64,000 bases of DNA, taken from contig JANQIX010000012.1 in NCBI GenBank assembly GCA_028281925.1, positions 17,568 to 81,567 on the forward strand, written 5' to 3'. Origin of the DNA: Alphaproteobacteria bacterium (GTDB taxonomy: Bacteria; Pseudomonadota; Alphaproteobacteria; DSM-16000; Inquilinaceae). Of the stretch, positions 35,775 through 43,681 are shown piece after piece. Made by a program: the position numbers and the translations under genes. The notes under the pieces were generated by a model, which was given only the letters and a program-made list of their open reading frames with translations, did not search any database and was not told the origin of the DNA. Position 1 is the stretch's first letter. Every line of letters begins with the position of its first letter.

Positions 35775-36536
35775 TCAGAACGGGAACAGGATGTCGTAGA
35801 GCTGCTGGCCGTAGCGCGGCTGCTGGTAGTCGGTGATCTGGCCCCGGCCGCCGTAAGAGATGCGGGCCTCGGCAATTTGCTCGTAGTTCACCGTGTTCTG
35901 TGAGGTGATGTCTTCCGGCCGCACGATGCCGGCGATCTCCAGGTCGCGGGCTTCAAAGTTCACGCGGATCTCCTGCCGGCCGTAGACCACCAGATTGCCG
36001 TTGGGCAGGATCTGCACCACGGTCGCCGCGACCATCAGGTCGATCGATTCCTCCCGCTGCGTGCTGCCGTCGCCGTTGAACGAACTGTCGGCTCCGAACT
36101 CGGTCAGGTTGTCGTTGTCCACGCCGTCGGGAAGCCAGCGGTCGAGCCGCTGTTCGAAGCCCAGGAAGTAGGGCAGAGTGGCGTCCTCGTTGCTGCCGCG
36201 CGAGCGGGCCGTCGTATTGCTCAACTCGGCAGAGTCGTCGATCTCGATCAGGATGGTCAGGATGTCGCCGATTTCGTCGGCGCGCTGGTCGCGGAAGAAG
36301 GCGCGCGACCCCGACTGCCACAGCGAATTCGGCTGGTTCTCCGCCACCCGCGGCGCCGGCATGGGCATGCGGACAGGCTGATACCCCGGTGCTTCCGTCG
36401 GGCTGACGATGGGAGACAGCGGCGGCGGCCGTCCGATATTGGCGATCCGCTCACCCGCGCCGCAGGCGCTGACCGCGAGGGCGGCCAAAGCCACCATCGC
36501 GCCCGTCATGCCTTTCCGGCTGGACATGCCATTCAT
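35775..36536 (-). CDS. flgH: Flagellar L-ring lipoprotein
   Basis: FlgH is the outer-membrane L-ring subunit. The 253-residue protein has a lipoprotein signal, ALAVSACGAGERIANIG, a conserved SLWQSGSRAFFRDQRADEIG and DILTILIEIDDSAELSNTTA, then VVQILPNGNLVVYGRQEIRV and SQNTVNYEQIAEARISYGGR. GGAGGT lies seven bases before the ATG at 36536, which decides that start over the ATG at 36551, whose own codons contain the GGAGGT. It follows flgA closely. Confidence 0.94.
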   Translation of the reverse strand: MNGMSSRKGMTGAMVALAALAVSACGAGERIANIGRPPPLSPIVSPTEAPGYQPVRMPMPAPRVAENQPNSLWQSGSRAFFRDQRADEIGDILTILIEIDDSAELSNTTARSRGSNEDATLPYFLGFEQRLDRWLPDGVDNDNLTEFGADSSFNGDGSTQREESIDLMVAATVVQILPNGNLVVYGRQEIRVNFEARDLEIAGIVRPEDITSQNTVNYEQIAEARISYGGRGQITDYQQPRYGQQLYDILFPF

Positions 36537-36556
36537 CGTTTGGACCTCCATTGATC

Positions 36557-37366
36557 CTAGAACCCGGCCATCGCGCCGGGGGACATCACGGAAACGGTGT
36601 TGGACCCGGTCACCAGGGCGTCAATCGTCCGATTGCTGTCGACGTTGACGACCCGGATGGTCTCGCCCATGGCGCCGTCTTCAAGTGCCCGGCCGCGCGC
36701 CGTGACCTGCAGTCCGGGCGCTTCCAGCACCATGGCGATGCCGTCGCCGCGGCGGACCACGATGGGCAGCCTGAGATCGCTGCGGCGGACCGGCTGGTCT
36801 GCGGTCAGCGTGCGCCGCGGGCTCATACCGATCAGCTCTTCGGCGTCGATCGCCACACCGTCGCCGATGCGGGCTGGCGGCAGGCTGACCCAGGCAATAT
36901 CGGCGGCGCCGATCACCTCCCCGGCGCGAAGCCGCCGGACGGGAACGGCCACCTCGACGGAATCGCTGTCGGTATCCGGCTCGGCCGCTTCGATCGTGTC
37001 ATCGCTCGGAATGCTACCTGCGGCGATCACACGGGCCAGAGCTTGGCGGACTTCGCTCTCCGCGGCACTGCGCTCTTCCGCTGTCGCCCCGCGCACCGTG
37101 ATGGACGGAACGCGGTACCCCGGCTGCCAGTCGATGTCATAGGCGCTGGCCACGCGGACGATCCAGTCTGCGTCCAGCACGACCTCGCGGCCCTCTGGCG
37201 GAGCGGATGCGATCTCCAAGACGGCCACCTCCGGCGCGAGCCCGTCGAAAAGATCGCCCAGCCGGATCTCCTCGCCGGTCACGACGGCCTCGCGCCGCAG
37301 CTCGGCTGCTTCCGCGGGTGCCGAGAGGCCGATAATCAGGGTGAAGATTGCCGTGAGTTTCTTCAT
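36557..37366 (-). CDS. flgA: Flagellar P-ring assembly chaperone FlgA
   Basis: FlgA is a periplasmic chaperone that helps FlgI form the P-ring. A signal peptide (MKKLTAIFTLIIGLSAPAEA) is followed by a 250-residue mature part with VPVRRLRAGEVIGAADIAWV and SAF-type domain features (MSPRRTLTADQPVRRSDLRL, VVRRGDGIAMVLEAPGLQVT), ending with VNVDSNRTIDALVTGSNTVS. It sits between flgG and flgH, the usual alphaproteobacterial flgFGAH order. Confidence 0.93.
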   Translation of the reverse strand: MKKLTAIFTLIIGLSAPAEAAELRREAVVTGEEIRLGDLFDGLAPEVAVLEIASAPPEGREVVLDADWIVRVASAYDIDWQPGYRVPSITVRGATAEERSAAESEVRQALARVIAAGSIPSDDTIEAAEPDTDSDSVEVAVPVRRLRAGEVIGAADIAWVSLPPARIGDGVAIDAEELIGMSPRRTLTADQPVRRSDLRLPIVVRRGDGIAMVLEAPGLQVTARGRALEDGAMGETIRVVNVDSNRTIDALVTGSNTVSVMSPGAMAGF

Positions 37367-37378
37367 GATTTCAGGCCA

Positions 37379-38164
37379 TTACCGGAGGTTGTTCGTCGAT
37401 TTCATCATCTCGTCGGTGATCTTCACCACCTTGGCATTCATCTCGTAGGCGCGCTGGGCCGCGATCAGCTGCGTGATCTCGCTGATGATCTCGACATTCG
37501 AGGCCTCAAGCATGCCCTGCTTGATGGCGCCAAGCCCCTCTGTTCCCGGCGTTCCGGTCACCGGCTGGCCGGACGCGACCGTTTCGCGGAACAGGTTGTC
37601 GCCGATCGCTTCAAGCCCGCCGGAGTTGGCGAAGCCGGCCAACTCGATCTGCCCGGCATCGGTGGGTTCGGTCTCGCCGTCCAGTGTCACGTAGATGCGG
37701 CCTTCTGCGTTGATCCCGATGTCGACAGCATCGACGGGGATCGGACCGGGGCCGATCAGGCGGTAGCCGTCGGGCGTTACGATCTCGCCTTGGGCATTCA
37801 GCTGGAACTCGCCGGAACGGGTATAGCCCGTGTCGCCGTCGGGCAGCTCGATCTGGAAGAAGCCGCCGCCGTCCAGCGCGATGTCCAGCGGGTTGTCGGT
37901 CAGCTGCATGCCGCCCTGCTCGTGCACCCGGTAGGTACTGCCCAGTTCCACACCCGTTCCGATCTGAACGCCGGCGGGAAGCGCGATGCCGGGCTCACTG
38001 GACACGGGCGTGACGCTCTCGATTGCCCGGTAGAGCAGGTCATGGAATTCGGCGCGCTGGCGCTTGAAGCCGGTTGTGTTCACGTTGGCGATGTTGTTGG
38101 CCAGGATCTGAACGTTCATCTCCTGCGCCAGCATTCCGGTCGCGCTGATGCTCAGTGATTGCAT
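37379..38164 (-). CDS. flgG: Distal rod protein
   Basis: FlgG (261 residues) forms the distal rod. MQSLSISATGMLAQEMNVQI and NNIANVNTTGFKRQRAEFHD are the rod signature; LDIALDGGGFFQIELPDGDT and YTRSGEFQLNAQGEIVTPDG are standard; the C-terminus is NVEIISEITQLIAAQRAYEM and NAKVVKITDEMMKSTNNLR. Its length matches the family exactly. Confidence 0.96.
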   Translation of the reverse strand: MQSLSISATGMLAQEMNVQILANNIANVNTTGFKRQRAEFHDLLYRAIESVTPVSSEPGIALPAGVQIGTGVELGSTYRVHEQGGMQLTDNPLDIALDGGGFFQIELPDGDTGYTRSGEFQLNAQGEIVTPDGYRLIGPGPIPVDAVDIGINAEGRIYVTLDGETEPTDAGQIELAGFANSGGLEAIGDNLFRETVASGQPVTGTPGTEGLGAIKQGMLEASNVEIISEITQLIAAQRAYEMNAKVVKITDEMMKSTNNLR

Positions 38165-38185
38165 GGTCTTAGTCCCCTATCGGCT

Positions 38186-38929
38186 TCAGCCGTCCAGACG
38201 GCCGAGCCGGCGAATGGCCTCGCGCTGGCGGTCATGTTCTGTCTTGATCAAGCTGCCCGTCCGCTCGTAAGCGCGGGACACCTCGATCAGCCGGGTCATC
38301 TCCACCGCTGCTTGGATGTTCGAGCGTTCGACCATGCCCTGGGCCACCCGCGTGTCCACCGCGTCCTGTGGCACCTGATTGGTCGTCAGAAGGTTGCCGC
38401 CCAGAGGGATCAGCTCGTTCTCCCGATCGAAGGTGACGATCTGCAGCTGCCCGGCTTCGCCTTCGGCGGTGGTAATGGTGCCGTCGTCGAGAATGGTGAT
38501 CTCGCCAGCATCCTGCGGAATGGTGATCTCGCGGTCGCGCTTGTCGAGAACCGGAAGTCCGTTGCCGTCGACCAGGCGCCGGTCGATGTCGATGCTGAGG
38601 CGGCCGTTGCGGGTGTAGCGCGGCCCGGCCGGGGTCTCCACCACCAGATAGCCGTCGCCGACCAGCGCGAGATCGAGGGTATTGCCCGTTCGATCCACCG
38701 GCCCGGAGCGAGTATCGCGCAGCACGGCCTGGTCTATCACGAGCGAGACGGCGGGATCCTCGCCGTAGCGCGAGGCCCTGCCTTCCGGCTCGGCAAGATA
38801 TTCCACGAACAGGGTCCGCTGCGCCTTGTAGCCCGGCGTGTTCAGGTTGGCGACGTTCTGCGCCGTGACGGCAAGCTGTTCGCGCAGGGTGACCTGTCGG
38901 GAGAGGGCGATGTAGCTGGCGTTTTCCAT
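38186..38929 (-). CDS. flgF: Proximal rod protein FlgF
   Basis: FlgF (247 residues) is a proximal rod subunit. MENASYIALSRQVTLREQLA and VAQNVANLNTPGYKAQRTLF-type sequence (actual AQNVANLNTPGYKAQ) open it, then LALVGDGYLVVETPAGPRYT, RNGRLSIDIDRRLVDGNGLP, and the C-terminal NIQAAVEMTRLIEVSRAYER. ATG 38929 was chosen; the longer frame overlaps the sigma-54 type promoter. It is first in the flgF-flgG-flgA-flgH operon. Confidence 0.93.
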   Translation of the reverse strand: MENASYIALSRQVTLREQLAVTAQNVANLNTPGYKAQRTLFVEYLAEPEGRASRYGEDPAVSLVIDQAVLRDTRSGPVDRTGNTLDLALVGDGYLVVETPAGPRYTRNGRLSIDIDRRLVDGNGLPVLDKRDREITIPQDAGEITILDDGTITTAEGEAGQLQIVTFDRENELIPLGGNLLTTNQVPQDAVDTRVAQGMVERSNIQAAVEMTRLIEVSRAYERTGSLIKTEHDRQREAIRRLGRLDG

Positions 38930-39009
38930 GACGACCGTGTCCGTAAACTTGCGAAGATCGGCGGTCCTGCTGTGCTTGTCGGCAGGGGAGCGATCCCGTG
39001 GCCCACGTT

Positions 39010-39024
39010 GCACGGTCCGTGCCA
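39010..39024 (-). promoter_or_regulatory. Sigma-54 type promoter for flgF-flgG-flgA-flgH
   Basis: On the minus strand TGGCAC-GGACC-GTGC matches the -24/-12 consensus TGGCAC-N5-TTGC with one mismatch, and the invariant GG and GC are 12 bp apart. It lies about 80 bp before the flgF start. In Caulobacter the rod/hook operons are sigma-54 and FlbD dependent. Confidence 0.7.
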
Positions 39025-39202
39025 AACGCCGCGGATCGGGGATTCCGGGGGAACGCGGGCGTCTTGCGGTGCGGATCTGGCGCCGCCGCCCGGCAGAAAC
39101 TGCCGCACCGATGCCGGACCGGCGCCCGCAACAACTTGTTAACGCTGACGCTTCTAGACTGCCCGCGACCGCAGAAGAGATGCGGGATCAGGGATTGGGA
39201 AG

Positions 39203-39751
39203 ATGTCTTCAGAAGCGCTCGAAGGCGCGGTAGATGAAATCACGGAAGACGTGCCGCGCCGCAAGTTCAGCGGGAAGCGGCTTGTCTTGTTCATTCTTCT
39301 GCCGATCCTGGTTCTGGCGGGCGGCGGCGTGGCCCTTGTCATGTCCGGTCTTCTCGACTCGCTGCTCGGCGGCGGAGATGAGGCCGAGACCGAAACAGCG
39401 GCCGTTGCCGAGGGTGAAGATGGGCATGTCGAGCCGTCGGATGGACCCGGCTATTTCTATGACCTGCCCGTGATGACGGTGAACCTCGATACGGGCGATC
39501 GGCGGCAGAGCTTCCTGAGCCTATCCATCAGCCTGGAACTCGACAGCTTCGCCGATACCAACACCATCCAGCAGGCGATGCCGCGGATCATCGACAACTT
39601 TCAGATCTATCTGCGCGAGCTGCGGCTGGAGGATCTGCGGGGATCCGCTGGCCTTTATCGGCTGCGCGAAGAGTTGCTGCGACGGGTGAACCATGCCGTT
39701 CAACCCGGGCACGTCCGCGACGTGCTGTTCCGCGAAATGCTGGTCCAGTAG
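39203..39751 (+). CDS. fliL: Flagellar basal body-associated protein FliL
   Basis: FliL surrounds stator units in the inner membrane. One transmembrane helix (LVLFILLPILVLAGGGVALV, about residues 27-47) follows a basic patch; an acidic linker precedes the periplasmic FliL domain with FYDLPVMTVNLDTGDRRQSF, LSLSISLELDS and the C-terminal GLYRLREELLRRVNHAVQPG, VRDVLFREMLVQ. It heads the fliL-fliM-DUF6468-motE-like run. Confidence 0.93.
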   Translation: MSSEALEGAVDEITEDVPRRKFSGKRLVLFILLPILVLAGGGVALVMSGLLDSLLGGGDEAETETAAVAEGEDGHVEPSDGPGYFYDLPVMTVNLDTGDRRQSFLSLSISLELDSFADTNTIQQAMPRIIDNFQIYLRELRLEDLRGSAGLYRLREELLRRVNHAVQPGHVRDVLFREMLVQ

Positions 39752-39791
39752 CGCCGCCCCCGGCCGCAGTGCAGTGAGGATGATGTAGCCG

Positions 39792-40934
39792 ATGGCAGGC
39801 CCCGACACCGACGAGACCGATCAGGACGCGTTGGCCGCCGAGTGGGAGGCGGAATCCGGCGGCGATCAGGACGCGATGGCCGACGAGTGGGCGGCCATGA
39901 TGGACGAGGACGGCGATGGCGATGGCGAGGGCGAAGCCCCGCAGGCCGGCATTGCCGGGGCGTCCAATCGGGTCCTCAATCAGGATGAGATCGACAGCCT
40001 GCTGGGCTTCGACGGCGCGGGCGGCGCCGACGGCGACAACACGGGCATCATGGCGCTGGTCAACAGTGCCATGGTCAACTACGAGCGGCTGCCCATGCTG
40101 GAGGTGGTGTTCGACCGCCTCGTGCGCATGATGTCGACGTCGCTGCGCAACTTCACCTCCGACAACGTCGAGGTGAGCCTCGACCAGATCACCTCCATCC
40201 GCTTTGGCGACTATCTCAACTCCATTCCTCTGCCCGCCATGTTGTCTGTCTTCAAGGCGGAGGAGTGGGACAACTACGGTCTGCTGGTCGTCGACAGCGC
40301 CATGATCTACTCGATCGTCGACGTGCTCTTGGGCGGTCGCCGCGGCACGGCGGCCATGCGCATCGAGGGACGGCCCTACACCACGATCGAGCGCAACCTG
40401 GTGGAGCGGCTGGTCCATGTCGTCCTCGCCGATCTGAGCGCCGCCTTCGACCCGCTCTCGCCGGTGACCTTTCGTTTCGACCGGCTGGAGACCAATCCGC
40501 GCTTCGCGACCATCGTGCGTCCCGGCAACGCGGCCATGCTGGCAAAGCTGCGCATCGACATGGAGGATCGCGGCGGCCGGCTGGAGCTGATGATCCCCTA
40601 TGCCACGCTGGAGCCGGTCCGCGAGCTCTTGCTGCAGATGTTCATGGGCGAAAAGTTCGGCCGCGACAGCATCTGGGAAAACCACCTGGCGACGCAGCTC
40701 TGGCAGACGGACGTGACGATCAGCGCCGTGCTTGACGAAGTGGCGCTGAAGCTGCGCGACGTCATCAACTGGAAGGTCGGCTCGCGTCTCATGCTGAACA
40801 CCCAGCCGGAAGGTTTGGTGGAGCTGCGCTGCGGCGACCAGAACATGTTCAACGGGCGCATGGGTCAGCGCAAAGGCAGCATCGCGGTGCTCATCGAGCA
40901 AGACACGCCACGCCAAGGGGAGCACTCGCTGTGA
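39792..40934 (+). CDS. fliM: Flagellar motor switch protein FliM
   Basis: FliM (380 residues) is the middle C-ring protein and receives phospho-CheY. The CheY-binding peptide QDEIDSLLGFD is at residues 64-74, not at the very N-terminus: 60 acidic residues precede it, containing an imperfect repeat (DQDALAAEWEAES, DQDAMADEWAAMM). The core shows LEVVFDRLVRMMSTSLRNFT, DNVEVSLDQITSIRFGDYLN and VDVLLGGRRGTAAM, and the C-terminal FliN-like domain ends VGSRLMLNTQPEGLVELRCG. The stop overlaps the next start (GTGA). Confidence 0.95.
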   Translation: MAGPDTDETDQDALAAEWEAESGGDQDAMADEWAAMMDEDGDGDGEGEAPQAGIAGASNRVLNQDEIDSLLGFDGAGGADGDNTGIMALVNSAMVNYERLPMLEVVFDRLVRMMSTSLRNFTSDNVEVSLDQITSIRFGDYLNSIPLPAMLSVFKAEEWDNYGLLVVDSAMIYSIVDVLLGGRRGTAAMRIEGRPYTTIERNLVERLVHVVLADLSAAFDPLSPVTFRFDRLETNPRFATIVRPGNAAMLAKLRIDMEDRGGRLELMIPYATLEPVRELLLQMFMGEKFGRDSIWENHLATQLWQTDVTISAVLDEVALKLRDVINWKVGSRLMLNTQPEGLVELRCGDQNMFNGRMGQRKGSIAVLIEQDTPRQGEHSL

Positions 40935-41449
40935 ACTTCGACTACGGGCCGTTTCTCGACAGCCTGATCATCGTGCTGCTTGTGGCGACCATCGCGTATG
41001 CGTCCATTCTCAACCGCAGGCTGACCCGCTTTCGCGACAATCGGGTGGAGCTTGAGAAGGCGACCCGCAGCTTCGCCGATGCCGCCTTGCGCGCCGATGC
41101 CGGCATCAAGAGTCTGCGCAGCATCGCCGACGAAACCGGCCGCGTTCTGAATGAGAGACTGGTGGCGGCCCAGCAGCTTCGCGACGATCTGGCCGTTCTG
41201 GTGGACAGCGGAGAGCGCCTCGCCAGCCGGCTTGACGGCGGCTACGACCCGGCGGCCAAGGCCCGGACGTCCGCCAATGGGGCCTCATCCCGCGCGATGA
41301 CCAAGACCCATATCCCCATTCCGGATGTCGCTTCGACAGAGCCGGCCGGAGTGCCTGCGGGCCCCGCGAAGGACGGCAATCGGCCGGAGCCGGGCCGCCG
41401 GACGGAGCCGGACCGCGATCTGCTGAGAGCCATCGAGGAAATGCGATAG
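40931..41449 (+). CDS. DUF6468 flagellar-operon protein
   Basis: A 172-residue protein with one N-terminal transmembrane helix (LDSLIIVLLVATIAYASILN) and a cytoplasmic coiled coil (ELEKATRSFADAALRADAGI), followed by a Pro-rich tail. It starts with GTG overlapping the fliM stop and ends 4 bp before the MotE-like gene. I recognise it as the DUF6468 family that recurs between fliM and motE-type genes in alphaproteobacteria. Its function is not known; topology and position suggest a motor accessory. Confidence 0.75.
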   Translation: MNFDYGPFLDSLIIVLLVATIAYASILNRRLTRFRDNRVELEKATRSFADAALRADAGIKSLRSIADETGRVLNERLVAAQQLRDDLAVLVDSGERLASRLDGGYDPAAKARTSANGASSRAMTKTHIPIPDVASTEPAGVPAGPAKDGNRPEPGRRTEPDRDLLRAIEEMR

Positions 41450-41453
41450 GCCC

Positions 41454-42365
41454 ATGACCTCCAGAACCGCCGCCGAAGATACTGACCACAAGGCCCTGCA
41501 GAGGACCGAAGAAACGCCGGTCGTCGAGAGTGAAGAGCCGACGGCGCTCACGGTCGACGGCTCGACCGACGCGGTCAGCATGAACGATGTCGCCGCCGCC
41601 ATGGGCAGCATTCCCGGTCGCGTGGCCGCGCATTTCAAGGGCGCCCGCCTGAGGCTGCTGCCCACAATCATCTTCGTGGCCGTCCTGATGATCGGCGTGC
41701 GGTTCGGGGATCTCTGGAACGCCGTGGCAAATCAGGGACAGCTCGCAGCCGTCAGCACCACCCTGGCCGAGGCCACCGACGACGAAGGGCCGGAAGTGGA
41801 ATCCGTCCTGCCGGAGGACGCCGATACGCCCCTGGCAGAGGCGGAAGAGGCGCCGGCCGCAGAGGATGCGACCGCGGAGGCCGATGACGCCGCGCCGGTG
41901 GCGGAACCGGAACTGCCCCGCCGCTTCGACGTGAGCCAGCTGACCGACAGCGAGGTCGCGGTTCTGCACAATCTTTCCGAACGGCGCGAACAATTGGATG
42001 CCCGCGAAGCAGAGCTGGATCAGCGGGCTGCCATGTTGAGCGTCGCCGAACAGCGCGTCGACGAGAAGCTCGCCGAACTCGACGCTCTGAGCGGGCACAT
42101 CGAGGGTCTGCTGACGCAATTGAGCGCGGCGCGCGACGGACAGCTGGACAGCCTGGTCAGCATCTACGAAGCCATGCGGCCGTCCGACGCGGCCTCCATC
42201 TTCAACGGTCTTGAGATGGAAGTGATCCTCTCCGTCTTCGAGCGCATGGCCGAGCGCAAATCGGCTCCCATCCTGGCGGCCATGAACCCGGAACGCGCGC
42301 GCGAGGTTACCTCGGAGCTTGCCCTTCGCCAGGGTATCGACCTGGAGATCCCCGAGCTCGAATAG
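41454..42365 (+). CDS. MotE-like flagellar motor accessory protein
   Basis: A 303-residue protein with a transmembrane helix (LLPTIIFVAVLMIGVRFGDL, about residues 67-86), an acidic Ala/Glu-rich linker, a coiled coil (EQLDAREAELDQRAAMLSVA) and a C-terminal MgtE-N-like domain (LVSIYEAMRPSDAASIFNGL, MERMAERKSAPILAAMNPER-like). This is the layout of MotE, a periplasmic chaperone of MotC in rhizobia, and of related FliL-region proteins. Signal-anchor topology puts most of the chain in the periplasm. Gene context (fliL-fliM) supports a motor role. Confidence 0.7.
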   Translation: MTSRTAAEDTDHKALQRTEETPVVESEEPTALTVDGSTDAVSMNDVAAAMGSIPGRVAAHFKGARLRLLPTIIFVAVLMIGVRFGDLWNAVANQGQLAAVSTTLAEATDDEGPEVESVLPEDADTPLAEAEEAPAAEDATAEADDAAPVAEPELPRRFDVSQLTDSEVAVLHNLSERREQLDAREAELDQRAAMLSVAEQRVDEKLAELDALSGHIEGLLTQLSAARDGQLDSLVSIYEAMRPSDAASIFNGLEMEVILSVFERMAERKSAPILAAMNPERAREVTSELALRQGIDLEIPELE

Positions 42366-42412
42366 CGGCTGGCGCCGTGGCCCAGGAATGTGGGAGACAC
42401 CACAGTTCAGAC

Positions 42413-42427
42413 TTTACGCGAAATTAA
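42413..42427 (+). promoter_or_regulatory. Degenerate CtrA box upstream of cheY
   Basis: TTTACGCGAAATTAA, followed by C, matches TTAA-N7-TTAAC with one mismatch in the first half. It lies 84 bp before cheY in the gap after the MotE-like gene, a plausible start of a separate cheY-cheZ transcript. Confidence 0.45.
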
Positions 42428-42510
42428 CGCTCGCCCACTAAAGTCCAGACGATCCACAGAATGTGCTGGCGGATTATTACTGGCAGTGACGGAGACGTAC
42501 GGAGAATACC

Positions 42511-42897
42511 ATGGCCGTTGACATGTCGATGCGCGTACTGATCGTGGACGATTACAAGACCATGCTCAGAATCATCCGCAATCTGTTGCGCCAGCTTGGG
42601 TTCGAGAATGTCGAGGAAGCGACTGACGGCTCGGCAGCGCTCCACAAGCTGCGCGAGGCTCCCTACGGTCTGGTGATCTCGGACTGGAATATGGAGCCGA
42701 TGACGGGCCTGCAGCTTCTGCGCGAGGTTCGGGCCGACTCCCAGCTGAAGGCGCTGCCCTTCATTATGATCACTGCGGAGTCGAAGAAAGAGAATGTCGT
42801 GACGGCCAAGGAGGCCGGCGTCAGCAACTACATCGTCAAGCCGTTCAATGCGGCGACGTTGAAGTCGAAGATCGAGGCGGTCATCGGCTCCTTCTGA
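42511..42897 (+). CDS. cheY: Chemotaxis response regulator CheY
   Basis: A 128-residue single-domain receiver. Acidic pocket in VLIVDDYKTML, phospho-acceptor Asp58 in LVISDWNMEPMTG, conserved Thr in FIMITAESKKE and Lys in NYIVKPFNAATL. The wording is that of motor-binding CheY. GGAGAATACC precedes the ATG. It is followed by its phosphatase cheZ and lies downstream of fliM, its target. Confidence 0.95.
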   Translation: MAVDMSMRVLIVDDYKTMLRIIRNLLRQLGFENVEEATDGSAALHKLREAPYGLVISDWNMEPMTGLQLLREVRADSQLKALPFIMITAESKKENVVTAKEAGVSNYIVKPFNAATLKSKIEAVIGSF

Positions 42898-42955
42898 CGT
42901 GGCTGACCAGAGACGCCACGGTTCAAAGAGCACAGGTTAACGAGGAGCAAGGTCG

Positions 42956-43627
42956 ATGTCCCCCCCCAGCGCCGCCGAATCGCAGATGTACGAGCATGTC
43001 AACGCCGTGCGCGAGGAGGCAGCCCGACCGTTGTCTCGCGAGGAAGTGGCCGAGATCATCACGGAAGTGATTGCCAGCATGGACGGCGATCTCTCCATGC
43101 TCGACATCAAGCTCTATCACGAGCTCGACAGCCTTTCGAAGTTCATTCAGACGGCTCGGCGGGAGATTGCGGACATCCGGCCTCAGGACATCGGTGACGA
43201 GTTCATTCCGACGGCGACGGACGAACTGGACGCCGTCGTCGCCTCCACGGAAGAGGCGACCGGCCGGATCCTGGACGGTGCGGAACAGCTGATCACCGCC
43301 GCGTCGGAGATGGAAGAGCCGCTGCAAAGCCAGCTCACCGAGATTGCGACCAACATCTTCGAGGCGTCCAATTTCCAGGACATCACCGGCCAGCGCATCA
43401 CCAAGGTGGTGAAGGCGCTGAAGCACATTGAAAGCAAGATCGAGGCGCTGGTGTCGGTGCTGGGCGAAGAGGTCGTGCGCACGCGCAAGGACACCGCCGA
43501 AGACGCCGCCGCAGTGGCGGAAGAGGCGCCGGCAGCTTCGGACGAGAAACTGCTGAACGGTCCGCAGCTGCCCGACAACGCCATCGATCAGGACGAAATC
43601 GATCGGTTGCTCGCCAGCTTCGACTGA
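42956..43627 (+). CDS. cheZ: CheY phosphatase CheZ
   Basis: CheZ (223 residues) removes phosphate from CheY. The catalytic motif FQDITGQRITKV lies at residues 140-151, with Asp142 and Gln146 matching the E. coli Asp143/Gln147 pair. The long helical hairpin precedes it. The last 12 residues, QDEIDRLLASFD, are the CheY-docking tail and nearly repeat the FliM peptide QDEIDSLLGFD. It follows cheY by 58 bp. Confidence 0.93.
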   Translation: MSPPSAAESQMYEHVNAVREEAARPLSREEVAEIITEVIASMDGDLSMLDIKLYHELDSLSKFIQTARREIADIRPQDIGDEFIPTATDELDAVVASTEEATGRILDGAEQLITAASEMEEPLQSQLTEIATNIFEASNFQDITGQRITKVVKALKHIESKIEALVSVLGEEVVRTRKDTAEDAAAVAEEAPAASDEKLLNGPQLPDNAIDQDEIDRLLASFD

Positions 43628-43681
43628 CAGCGCGCATTGAGCCGGCGGCGCGGGAAGCGTGCCGGTTCGGGGATCACCATC

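Noticed and set aside
39588..40925. 445-residue open frame antisense to fliM
   Set aside because: It covers fliM on the other strand with shadow composition; fliM is unambiguous.
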